Source: Lachnospiraceae bacterium UBA1760
GTDB lineage: Bacteria; Bacillota; Clostridia; Lachnospirales; Lachnospiraceae
Assembly: GCA_002314775.1 (NCBI GenBank)
Contig: DCHE01000014.1
Location: forward strand, 25,301 to 89,300
DNA: 64,000 bases
Reading direction: 5' to 3'
The notes below the pieces were generated by a model that ran no database searches, had not been told where the DNA came from, and saw nothing but the letters and a program-made list of their open reading frames with translations. Positions 28,805 through 36,614 of the stretch are shown here, in pieces. Numbering within the stretch: position 1 is the stretch's first letter; each line of letters starts with the position of its first letter. A program made the translations under genes and the position numbers.

Positions 28805-30880
28805 ATGGCAGAATTATACGAGAACAGAGAATTATCCTGGCTCAAGTTTAACGAGAGAGTATTGGAGGAGGCAGAGGATGAAAAGGTGCCTCTTGGCGAG
28901 AGACTTAGCTTTCTTGCTATATTCCAGAGTAATCTGGACGAGTTTTTCATGGTAAGAGTTGGTTCACTTATTGATCAGATGCTTCTTGAGGGAGATGCCA
29001 GAGAGAATAAAACCAATATGACAGCAGCGGAGCAGATAGATGCTGCGCTTAAGAGAGTGAAGGAGCTTTGCCAGAGAAAGGACAAGGCTTACAAGATGCT
29101 CATGGGCAAGATGGAGAGTAAGGGCGTAAAGATTATTAACTTTGCCAAGCTTGATGAGAAGGAGGTTGCTTACCTTAAGTCATATTTTGACACTGAGATT
29201 CAGCCACTTCTGTCTCCAATTATTGTGAGTAAAAAGCAGCCATTTCCATTTATAATGAACAATGAGATTTATGCAGTTGCTGTTCTTTCCTCAAAGAGTA
29301 ATAAGGAAAGACTTGGAATAATTCCTTGCAAGAATGGTATGTTCAGAAGACTTATTGAGATACCGGGAAAGCCAGGTCATTATATGCTTGCGGAGGAGCT
29401 CATCCTTCATTTCCTTCCAGATGTATTCCAGGGCTATCAGATTGTGAGCAAGTCATTAATCAGAGTTACGAGAAATGCAGATATCGATGCAGATAAGGTA
29501 TATGACGAGGACTTAAATTATAGAGACCATATGGCAGAGGTTATCAAGCTTAGAAGAAAGCTCTGCCCAGTTCGTATGGAGTACACCAGACAGCTTGACA
29601 AGATGGTTCTTAACAGAATCAGTCAGTACATCAATATAGACAAGAAGTTTATTCTGAAGACTTCATCACCACTCGATTTATCCTTCATCTTTGGAATTCA
29701 GGATATTGTCAGAAATCAGAAGGAACTTTTCTACACAAAGAGAGTTCCTCAGAAGTCACCTAGCTTTGATGAGACAAAGCCACTTATTCCACAGATACTT
29801 GAGGAGGACAAGCTTCTTCATTATCCATATGAGAGTATCAAGCCATTTCTCAGTCTGCTTCATGAGGCTGCAAATGACCCTAAGGTTGTCTCAATAAAGA
29901 TGACTCTCTACAGACTTGCAAAGCACAGTAAGGTGGTTGAAGCATTATGTGAGGCTGCTGAAAATGGAAAGCAGGTTGACGTTTTAGTCGAGCTTAAGGC
30001 GAGATTTGATGAGGAGAATAATATTGAGTGGTCAAGAACCTTAGAGGATGCCGGCTGTCATGTCATTTACGGCTTAGATGGTCTTAAGGTACACTCAAAG
30101 CTCTGCTTAATCACCATAAAGGATGGGGATGACATTAAGTACATCACCCAGATTGGAACAGGAAATTACAACGAAAAAACCTCAAGACTTTACACAGACC
30201 TTTCCCTTATTACCTCTAACGAGAATATTGGAAATGAGGCAGCGAAGGTATTTGCAAATCTTTCTCTTGGCAAGGTTATGGAGCACACTGACTATCTTTT
30301 AGTTGCACCAAAATGTCTCCAGTATAAGATTCTCGACAGAATCGAGCGAGAGATTCAGATTGCTCAGGATGGTGGAGATGCATATATCGGAGTTAAGATT
30401 AATTCACTTACAGACAAGAAGATTATTGATAAGCTTATTGATGCCTCAAGAGCAGGTGTTAAGATTGAACTTGTAATAAGAGGAATCAACTGTCTCAGAA
30501 CAAAGCAGCCTCAAGATACAGACAATATCAGAGTTGTAAGTATCGTGGGAAGATTCCTTGAGCATTCAAGAATTTATATATTTGGCAAGGATGAGAGGGA
30601 GGAAATCTACATCGCATCAGCTGATTATATGACTAGAAATACAGTTAGAAGAGTTGAGGTTGCAACACCTATATATGATGCAAGGCTTAAGGACAGAATA
30701 AGAGATATGTTCAGAATCTTCCTTACAGACAATGTTAAGGCAAGAGAGCAGGGCAAGGATGGAATATACAGACATGTAGAGCCAGCTTCAGATGCTCCGC
30801 TTGTTAATGCACAGGAGACATTTTATCAGATGGCATATGATGCAGTCGCACCAGCCGATGCAGATAATTCAAAAGCATAG
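28805..30880 (+). CDS. ppk: polyphosphate kinase 1
   Basis: Makes inorganic polyphosphate from ATP at the membrane, reversibly. 691 residues from ATG 28805; AAAGGAG (28793-28799) fits this start, and the upstream in-frame TTG 28790 is unlikely. N-terminal NRELSWLKFNERVLEEA, the autophosphorylated histidine H430 in LKVHSKLCLI, and a second HKD-like histidine in FLEHSRIYIFG with YIASADYMTRN are all present. Full length for the family. 32 bases before a sensor histidine kinase, so probably co-transcribed with it. Confidence 0.95.
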   Translation: MAELYENRELSWLKFNERVLEEAEDEKVPLGERLSFLAIFQSNLDEFFMVRVGSLIDQMLLEGDARENKTNMTAAEQIDAALKRVKELCQRKDKAYKMLMGKMESKGVKIINFAKLDEKEVAYLKSYFDTEIQPLLSPIIVSKKQPFPFIMNNEIYAVAVLSSKSNKERLGIIPCKNGMFRRLIEIPGKPGHYMLAEELILHFLPDVFQGYQIVSKSLIRVTRNADIDADKVYDEDLNYRDHMAEVIKLRRKLCPVRMEYTRQLDKMVLNRISQYINIDKKFILKTSSPLDLSFIFGIQDIVRNQKELFYTKRVPQKSPSFDETKPLIPQILEEDKLLHYPYESIKPFLSLLHEAANDPKVVSIKMTLYRLAKHSKVVEALCEAAENGKQVDVLVELKARFDEENNIEWSRTLEDAGCHVIYGLDGLKVHSKLCLITIKDGDDIKYITQIGTGNYNEKTSRLYTDLSLITSNENIGNEAAKVFANLSLGKVMEHTDYLLVAPKCLQYKILDRIEREIQIAQDGGDAYIGVKINSLTDKKIIDKLIDASRAGVKIELVIRGINCLRTKQPQDTDNIRVVSIVGRFLEHSRIYIFGKDEREEIYIASADYMTRNTVRRVEVATPIYDARLKDRIRDMFRIFLTDNVKAREQGKDGIYRHVEPASDAPLVNAQETFYQMAYDAVAPADADNSKA

Positions 30881-30912
30881 AACGTTAACTATTAATAATT
30901 TGGAGCACTTTA

Positions 30913-32436
30913 ATGACTGAAGATATTAAAGAAAAATTGCAGGATAAGGCCATAGAGGACGCAGAGTATTCTGAGGAAGTTAAAGAGAAAAAACATGCCA
31001 GAAATAAAAGGCGACCTAAGAAGAAAAAGGGAGCCAGCATGAGGATGTTTATCTTCTGGACATTTGTTATTTTTCTTATACTTGTTATTGCGGCAGTGTG
31101 GATTGCCGTGAATTTAACCTATAGGCAGAAGGCCATGAACATTCTTAGTCAGAGAACAAACAAGCAGTGCAGTTCTCTGGCCAGGGACATAGAAATACCG
31201 ATAAATCCTGAGGACAACCACATAGAAAATGATATAAAGCAGCTAGCAGGCTTTTCTCAGGGCAGAATTCTTGTAGTTGATGCAAATTACAATGTGCTTC
31301 TCGACAGCAATAAGGGCGAGGAGGGCAGAATTGTAATCTCTGATAAGATTATGAAGGTTATGTCCGGAGAGGTAAGCTCTCTATCAGAGGAACTTGATGG
31401 CTATGTGATATCGATATATCCGATTATCAGTGATAACACCATTGTAGGAGCGGTTCTCATGACAGCCTCAACAAGTGAGGTGGAAAGCAGCTTTTATTCA
31501 GTTTTTGACGGAACAGTAATTATTGTGGGTATAATTCTTGCAATAGGTATTATCGTTGCACTTATCATTGCCAGAATTTCTGTCAAGGATATCGATAGAA
31601 TAAATAAACAGATTTCGCGAGTTTCCGACGGCGATTTCAGCTATAGAATGAAGATAAAGGGCTTTAAGGAGACGAAGGCTCTTGCACAAAACTGTAACTC
31701 GGTTCTTGAGAAGCTGAGTTCACTTGATTCATCAAGACAGGAGTTTGTGTCAAATGTGTCTCACGAGCTTAAAACACCTATCACCTCAATGAAGGTGCTT
31801 GCAGAGTCACTCATCCAAAATGAGGAGGCTACTGCTGAGGAGTATAGAGAGTTCATGGGGGACATTGTTGCAGAGGTTGACAGAGAGTCGAAGATAATAA
31901 GTGATCTTCTCATTCTTGTTAAAACAGACCAGAAAAAGGAGAAGCTTGAGTATTCGGATACGGATATTAATGCTCTTTTGGATGTCATATTAAAGAGAGT
32001 CAGCCCTCTTGCAAAGCAGAGAAATATTGAGATTAATTACGAAAATTACCGCGAGGTAAATGCCTTTGTTGACGAGGTTAAGCTGTCGCTGGTATTCTCA
32101 AATCTCATTGAAAATGCAATTAAATACAATGTTGAAAATGGAACTGTGAAGGTTTCACTGAATGCGGATGCAAAGTATTTTTACGTTAAGGTTGCAGATA
32201 CAGGAGTTGGAATTCCTGATGACTGTAAGGACAGGGTTTTCGACAGATTCTACCGTGTTGATAAGGCGAGAAGCCGTGATACTGGAGGAACCGGACTTGG
32301 TCTTGCTATTGCCAAAAGCCAGGTTCAGGCCCATGGTGGTACGATAAAGCTTTATTCCGAATCAGGAAAGGGAACTACATTTACGGTTAAGATACCAGTA
32401 TTTCATGACAGTGTTATCGAATCGATGACACAGTAG
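30913..32436 (+). CDS. sensor histidine kinase (HAMP-HisKA-HATPase)
   Basis: 507 residues: a very basic cytoplasmic N-terminus (KKHARNKRRPKKKKG, 26-40), membrane helix 43-67, an extracytoplasmic sensor 68-199, membrane helix 200-222, HAMP, the phospho-accepting H284 in SNVSHELKTPIT, and an HATPase domain with NLIENAIKYN, DTGVGIP and GGTGLGLAIA. It is PhoR/WalK-like. No response regulator gene is adjacent. It sits between ppk and a lipoprotein gene with short gaps (32 and 36 bases), suggesting phosphate or envelope sensing (inference). Confidence 0.9.
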   Translation: MTEDIKEKLQDKAIEDAEYSEEVKEKKHARNKRRPKKKKGASMRMFIFWTFVIFLILVIAAVWIAVNLTYRQKAMNILSQRTNKQCSSLARDIEIPINPEDNHIENDIKQLAGFSQGRILVVDANYNVLLDSNKGEEGRIVISDKIMKVMSGEVSSLSEELDGYVISIYPIISDNTIVGAVLMTASTSEVESSFYSVFDGTVIIVGIILAIGIIVALIIARISVKDIDRINKQISRVSDGDFSYRMKIKGFKETKALAQNCNSVLEKLSSLDSSRQEFVSNVSHELKTPITSMKVLAESLIQNEEATAEEYREFMGDIVAEVDRESKIISDLLILVKTDQKKEKLEYSDTDINALLDVILKRVSPLAKQRNIEINYENYREVNAFVDEVKLSLVFSNLIENAIKYNVENGTVKVSLNADAKYFYVKVADTGVGIPDDCKDRVFDRFYRVDKARSRDTGGTGLGLAIAKSQVQAHGGTIKLYSESGKGTTFTVKIPVFHDSVIESMTQ

Positions 32437-32472
32437 ATAAAGCATTTTTTAGATGTGATGAAAGGATATTCA

Positions 32473-32967
32473 ATGAGACAGCTACATAAAAAAACAATAT
32501 ATTTTATACTCTGTCTTATGATGGTAATTTCAACATTTATGATGGCAGGGTGCAAGCTTCCAGGTGTTTTTAATGAAGAGAAAACTGAGGAAAAGATAGA
32601 TCCGGGAATCGGTGCAGTGTGGATATATGTTCCAGGGAACAAATGCGTTGAAAAAAAGAAGGATGCTTACCAGCTTAGACAGCCTGAATCATTATCCAAG
32701 TCTGTGGAGGAGATTCTCTCGGAGGAAAAAGGCAGTATATGCTTCAATGTAAAGAGCTATAACCTAGAGGAGAATAACAAGCTTGTTCTGAATTCGGAAA
32801 CGACAGAAAAAAGCACAAAGGATATGGTTCTGCTTAGCAAAGCTGCCCTTGTTAAGACCTTAGGACAGCTGACAGACATTGGTGAGATTCAGATTACCAT
32901 TCTGAATCAGGATGGCGCGTTGATTGACGAGAACACATATACAGCGGAATCATTTTATTATTATTAG
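32473..32967 (+). CDS. lipoprotein with GerMN-like domain
   Basis: 164 residues from ATG 32473, chosen because AAAGGAT (32461-32467) precedes it; GTG/ATG at 32455/32458 are alternatives. Lipoprotein signal FMMAGC (lipidated Cys ~27). The C-terminal part, LSKAALVKTLGQLTDIGEIQITIL, matches the end of the GerMN domain known from sporulation and germination lipoproteins and from LpqB. It directly follows the histidine kinase and may act as its extracellular accessory, as LpqB-type lipoproteins do with MtrB; this is inference. Confidence 0.65.
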   Translation: MRQLHKKTIYFILCLMMVISTFMMAGCKLPGVFNEEKTEEKIDPGIGAVWIYVPGNKCVEKKKDAYQLRQPESLSKSVEEILSEEKGSICFNVKSYNLEENNKLVLNSETTEKSTKDMVLLSKAALVKTLGQLTDIGEIQITILNQDGALIDENTYTAESFYYY

Positions 32968-33049
32968 TTTTGCTGAGGTTTGAAATTTAACGTGCTGTAT
33001 AATTATCGTAGGTTTTTAAATTGGTTAGTCGCATAACTAATTATACAAA

Positions 33050-33118
33050 AAAATCGCCGTAAACTCTATGTCTACGGCGATTTTCTTTTTAGGGGAGTTT
33101 TTTTACAGCCCCTTTTTG
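33050..33118 (+). terminator. terminator of the ppk-kinase-lipoprotein operon
   Basis: AAAATCGCCGTA (33050-33061) / TACGGCGATTTT (33073-33084) followed by CTTTTT. A second shorter hairpin (AGGGG/CCCCT, 33091-33114) with its own T-run follows. The rest of the 321-base gap to 33288 holds the comEC promoter region (33203-33255). Confidence 0.85.
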
Positions 33119-33202
33119 TGTATGCATGAATGCTCGCATTCTAATCTGCATCTGGCGAATGTACATCATCGAGCCGACAAGCGAGATTTTGTATGAAACA
33201 GG

Positions 33203-33255
33203 CAACAAATGTATATATTTTATTTGTTGAATATTGGTTTTTACTGGATTAAAAT
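33203..33255 (+). promoter_or_regulatory. promoter of comEC with overlapping inverted repeat
   Basis: TTGAAT (33227-33232), 17-base spacer, TAAAAT (33250-33255). The perfect 8-bp inverted repeat CAACAAAT (33203-33210) / ATTTGTTG (33222-33229) overlaps the -35 box, a placement typical of repressor operators. Confidence 0.5.
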
Positions 33256-33288
33256 ATAGGAAAGAAAAATGAATGGATAGGTGAGCAC

Positions 33289-34884
33289 ATGAAAAGACCA
33301 GTGTTAGGCGTCGTTATCATGTTTGTGCTCGGAGAGGTAAGTTGTAAATATTCATCTGATTATTCTTTGTATGTTTTAGCAGGGGTGATAATCTCTGCTC
33401 TGATTTTGGTGATGAGAATTAGAACAAAGGGGCGATTTGAGGATACGAAAAGTCGGCTCTTTGTTTTGATTCTTATCACCATCTCTTTTATTGCAGGATA
33501 TCTCCTGCATCTAAATACGTATCAAAAGCATATAAATGCATTTCCCACAGATTACAATCGAGAAATAAATATGGAAAAGCTAGACAGGCTTGAGGCTTGG
33601 GAGGGATACTTCTACGTCGTTGGAAGGGTGATAAAAATCACTGAAAAAGAATCGGGAATCCAGTATGTACTTAGTATTGAAGGGGAGAAGGTGCTGCTTA
33701 ATGTGTACGAGAAAAAGGATGACTCTTCGGAAGCTGGTGACGAAGGTGAGAGTCAGGCGATACTTCAGGGGCAGACAGTCGAAGTGATTGGAATAGTGGA
33801 GGGATTTGACCACGCAGAAAATCCCGGGGGCTTTGACAAGAAGGATTATTACGAGGCAAAGGGGATATTCTATGAGCTGAAGAATGCACGAATCGTGAAG
33901 GTTTACGGAAGGGCCAATTATCTTAAGCTTACTCTTAATATGGTGAAAAAAGCGATTTGTAAAGGGCTGGATAACGTGCTTTCTGAGAAGGAGGCTGGAA
34001 TCATGAAGACTATGATTACAGGTGATAATACTGATTTAGACGAGGAGATTAAGCTTCTTTATCAGAAAAATGGAATTGCTCACATTCTTGCAATTTCCGG
34101 ACTTCATGCAGCCTTAGTAGGTAAGGCAATCCTTTTTTTACTAAGAGTAGTGTTTGGATTTTCGGCTAAAAAATCCGGAGTTGGCGGGATGATACTGATT
34201 GTGATTTATGCAGCAATGACAGGCTTTTCACCGGCAACAGTAAGAGCCGTGGTAATGCTTTGTGTAATATATCTGGGAGACATTAAAAACCGGAGTGCGG
34301 ACACTCTGAACAGTCTTTCAATTGCATATTTGATAATAATACTTTTTGAGCCATTTGTTATCTTTCAGTCGGGCTTTCAGATGAGTGTTGCTGCGGTTTT
34401 CGGAACTGCAGCTTCAGACAGGATTTTTAATAAATTATATAAGCCTGCTATGAAGGGGCATAGCAAGTACTATGTCTGGCTTATACGAAACATAATTATG
34501 ATGATAAGTATCAACACATTTACACTTCCTATCATCATCAACACCTATTATGAAATACCGGTTTATGCAAGCATTCTTTCTATGATAGTTGTGCTTATCC
34601 TATCGACCGCGATAATTAGCGGTCTGGCGGGCGCACTGATTTCGCTTATACCTTTTGCCCTTTTTAAGGCTATGGGAGAGATTGTGGCATTTCCAGCCAG
34701 TATAATACTTAGGCTGTACGAGATACTCTGCAGAAATTTCCTTAGACTCCCAGGAGCGGTCTATAACACAGGCCATGCCGAGTGGTGGGTGGTGGTTATC
34801 TACTATGCGGTTATCGGAGCGGGGTGTTATATGTTCTTATTTAGAAAGAAAAGAGGTGAAGGGGTTGAGAAAAAGTGGATATAG
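33289..34884 (+). CDS. comEC: ComEC/Rec2 competence protein, membrane-channel part
   Basis: ComEC forms the channel through which one DNA strand enters during natural transformation. This 531-residue product carries the N-terminal membrane segments with the soluble DUF4131/OB-like region (~85-190) and the Competence domain, with its signature ILAISGLHAALVGK (~264-277) and FSPATVRAVVMLCVIYLGD. It ends at a Lys-rich tail after its last membrane helix. The metallo-beta-lactamase part, normally in the same chain, is encoded by the next gene, which overlaps its end. The start has GATAGGTGAG upstream. Confidence 0.85.
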   Translation: MKRPVLGVVIMFVLGEVSCKYSSDYSLYVLAGVIISALILVMRIRTKGRFEDTKSRLFVLILITISFIAGYLLHLNTYQKHINAFPTDYNREINMEKLDRLEAWEGYFYVVGRVIKITEKESGIQYVLSIEGEKVLLNVYEKKDDSSEAGDEGESQAILQGQTVEVIGIVEGFDHAENPGGFDKKDYYEAKGIFYELKNARIVKVYGRANYLKLTLNMVKKAICKGLDNVLSEKEAGIMKTMITGDNTDLDEEIKLLYQKNGIAHILAISGLHAALVGKAILFLLRVVFGFSAKKSGVGGMILIVIYAAMTGFSPATVRAVVMLCVIYLGDIKNRSADTLNSLSIAYLIIILFEPFVIFQSGFQMSVAAVFGTAASDRIFNKLYKPAMKGHSKYYVWLIRNIIMMISINTFTLPIIINTYYEIPVYASILSMIVVLILSTAIISGLAGALISLIPFALFKAMGEIVAFPASIILRLYEILCRNFLRLPGAVYNTGHAEWWVVVIYYAVIGAGCYMFLFRKKRGEGVEKKWI

Positions 34885-35770
34885 AAAAAAAACAAGCATA
34901 AGGCAAATGAAAAAGCTGATAAAAAGAAATCTTGCGATAATCTACATGGTGACATCGATGGCAATACTTGCGGCTATGACAAGGATGAAAAATTTAGCAT
35001 GCGAGAGAACGGTATTTCTTTCGGTAGGTCAGGGAGATTCTTGTATCATGCACACTGCCTTCGGCAAGAATTATGTTGTGGACGGTGGCTCGAGCTCAAA
35101 TGAGAATTGTGGAAAATACGTAATACTTCCAGCCTTGAAGTATTATGGAATGTCAGATATTGATGCAGTGTTTATATCACATACTGATAGCGATCACGTT
35201 AATGGAATTAATTATATTATGGAAAATTACGTGGTCTCCACAGTAAAAATCAAGGATATTTATATCGCTTCAGGAACAGTAGTGGACAATAATTTTAGCA
35301 GATTAATAGAGTCAGCCAAGAAAAATAAGGTGAATATCAAAGCATTATCCGTGGAAAATCAGGAGATAATAAATGATAAAAGTATTAAGGTACTTTATCC
35401 AAGTGAAACGCTGGATAGTGAGGTTCAGGGAAACGAAAGGTCTATAGTGCTTTTTATATCAGGAACCAATACAGAGTATCTGTTTTCTGGAGACATAGGC
35501 TTTGATGCAGAAAAGCTTGTGGCAGAAAAACTATCCGATTACAAAAAAGCGGCAAAAACAAGGATTCTGAAGGTTCCGCATCATGGCTCTCGGTTTTCTT
35601 CATCAGAGGAGCTGCTTGATGCATTTAATGGAGATGTTGCTGTGATATCTGTAGGTAAGAATAATTTCTATGGCCATCCTACTGAGGAAGCAATGCAAAG
35701 AATTAGTTCGCATGATATGAAAATTCTAAGAACGGACATAAATCATGCAATAATTATAGAGGAGAGGTAG
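34865..35770 (+). CDS. ComEC/Rec2 C-terminal metallo-beta-lactamase part, as a separate gene
   Basis: About 301 residues from TTG 34865, which has AGAGGTG in front; ATG 34907 is an alternative. One membrane helix (LAIIYMVTSMAILAAM) precedes an MBL-fold nuclease-like domain: FLSVGQGDSCIMHT, the metal motif SHTDSDHVNG (in place of HxHxDH), and KVPHHGSRFS with a final GHPTEE segment. This corresponds to the end of single-chain ComEC proteins, where it is thought to degrade the non-transported strand. It overlaps the previous gene by 20 bases in the +1 frame, so the two are coupled, not fused. Confidence 0.82.
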   Translation: MRKSGYRKKTSIRQMKKLIKRNLAIIYMVTSMAILAAMTRMKNLACERTVFLSVGQGDSCIMHTAFGKNYVVDGGSSSNENCGKYVILPALKYYGMSDIDAVFISHTDSDHVNGINYIMENYVVSTVKIKDIYIASGTVVDNNFSRLIESAKKNKVNIKALSVENQEIINDKSIKVLYPSETLDSEVQGNERSIVLFISGTNTEYLFSGDIGFDAEKLVAEKLSDYKKAAKTRILKVPHHGSRFSSSEELLDAFNGDVAVISVGKNNFYGHPTEEAMQRISSHDMKILRTDINHAIIIEER

Positions 35771-35777
35771 TATTGAA

Positions 35778-35820
35778 CCAACGTACGTTCGATTGCAAGT
35801 CCTTATTTATGTCATAAGAT
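35778..35820 (+). promoter_or_regulatory. LexA-like box and promoter upstream of the HIRAN gene
   Basis: CCAACGTACGTTCG (35778-35791) differs at one base from the Gram-positive SOS consensus CGAAC-N4-GTTCG and contains the perfect palindrome AACGTACGTT. Directly after it are TTGCAA (35793-35798), a 16-base spacer and TAAGAT (35815-35820). The layout parallels the uvrB SOS promoter at 5478. Confidence 0.5.
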
Positions 35821-35834
35821 TATGAGAAACTTAT

Positions 35835-35900
35835 ATCAAGATAAAGAAATCAAGATAAAGAAAACAAAGATAAAGAAACAAGTTGTAGTCAAGTTGTAGT
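35835..35900. repeat. tandem repeats in the leader of the HIRAN gene
   Basis: Two exact 14-bp copies ATCAAGATAAAGAA (35835-35848, 35849-35862), a 15-bp variant (35863-35877), then two exact 11-bp copies CAAGTTGTAGT (35879-35889, 35890-35900). All lie 50 to 115 bases before the start codon. Confidence 0.9.
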
Positions 35901-35950
35901 AAGGAAGAAAAGAAGTTATAGGAAGACACAGGGATACAAGGAGGAATGCT

Positions 35951-36256
35951 ATGAGTAAAGTGTATATTACAATAACTGGACTTAACCACTACTACGGCAG
36001 TGATTTTATAAAAGAGGGCTTGAAAGTCAAACTCGTGAAAGAACCTGAAAATGCATACGACAAGGAAGCCATTATGGTAATGGTCGAAGGGCTGGGCAAG
36101 GTTGGATATGTTGCCAACAGTGTTCATACTGTGCTTGGGGAGAGCATAAGCGCCGGAAGGCTGTATGACCGTATTGGTAAGAAAGCGAATGCAAAGGTAG
36201 TGACGGATCTGGGGAGAGGGGTCTTATGTACAATAGATAAGAAATCGCTGAAGTAA
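35951..36256 (+). CDS. stand-alone HIRAN-domain protein
   Basis: 101 residues that consist only of a HIRAN domain: VYITITGLNHYYGSDF (4-19), LVKEPENAYDKEAIMV (28-43), GKVGYVANS (50-58), and SAGRLYDRI. HIRAN domains bind single-stranded 3' DNA ends in HLTF-type helicases; small free-standing versions are common in clostridia but uncharacterised. CAAGGAGG precedes the ATG. A LexA-like box 160 bases upstream would link it to DNA damage. Monocistronic with a terminator at 36296. Confidence 0.8.
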   Translation: MSKVYITITGLNHYYGSDFIKEGLKVKLVKEPENAYDKEAIMVMVEGLGKVGYVANSVHTVLGESISAGRLYDRIGKKANAKVVTDLGRGVLCTIDKKSLK

Positions 36257-36295
36257 AAAATGATAAATGTGAGAAAGTGTAGGGGTTAAGTTTAA

Positions 36296-36339
36296 AGAAG
36301 CCAGATCTAAGGGGAGACGGATCCGGCTTCTCTTTTTTT
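36296..36339 (+). terminator. terminator of the HIRAN gene
   Basis: AGAAGCC (36296-36302) and GATC pair with GATC and GGCTTCT (36325-36331) across one A/C mismatch, followed by CTTTTTTT. The 358-base gap 36257-36614 also contains the direct repeats and promoter of the sugar operon. Confidence 0.8.
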
Positions 36340-36382
36340 ATGATTATAGCTACTGATGTAAAAAACGTCTAAAAAGTCTATC

Positions 36383-36554
36383 AAATCTAAAAATTTTCAA
36401 GGGAACGAAAAATATTCAATAATTTCAATCTAAAAATTTTCATATAACCCAAAAAAAATATAGAAAACATACATAATACACAAAAATTTCATCAAATTTT
36501 CAATGAATCATCAAAAAAAATTCTATTCAATGAGGTGTGCTGTAAACCTATAAT
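36383..36554 (+). promoter_or_regulatory. promoter of the sugar operon with upstream direct repeats
   Basis: Exact 16-bp direct repeats AATCTAAAAATTTTCA at 36383-36398 and 36426-36441 (43 bases apart, about four helical turns), and a partial third copy, ATCAAATTTTCA, at 36491-36502. A perfect TATAAT is at 36549-36554, with only a weak -35 (TTCAAT, 36526-36531). Weak -35 plus direct repeats suits an activated promoter; the AraC-type YesN regulator at 41406 is the obvious candidate (inference). Confidence 0.55.
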
Positions 36555-36614
36555 GAACGTAGTCAATGAGACAGAAACACACACTTTATTTTAATAATAG
36601 GAGGAAAAAAGTAA

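Noticed and set aside
34850..34890. Programmed -1 frameshift on the A-run (GAG-AAA-AAG) joining the two comEC genes
   Set aside because: The second gene is in the +1 frame relative to the first, so a -1 slip would not reach it; a TTG start with AGAGGTG explains its translation.
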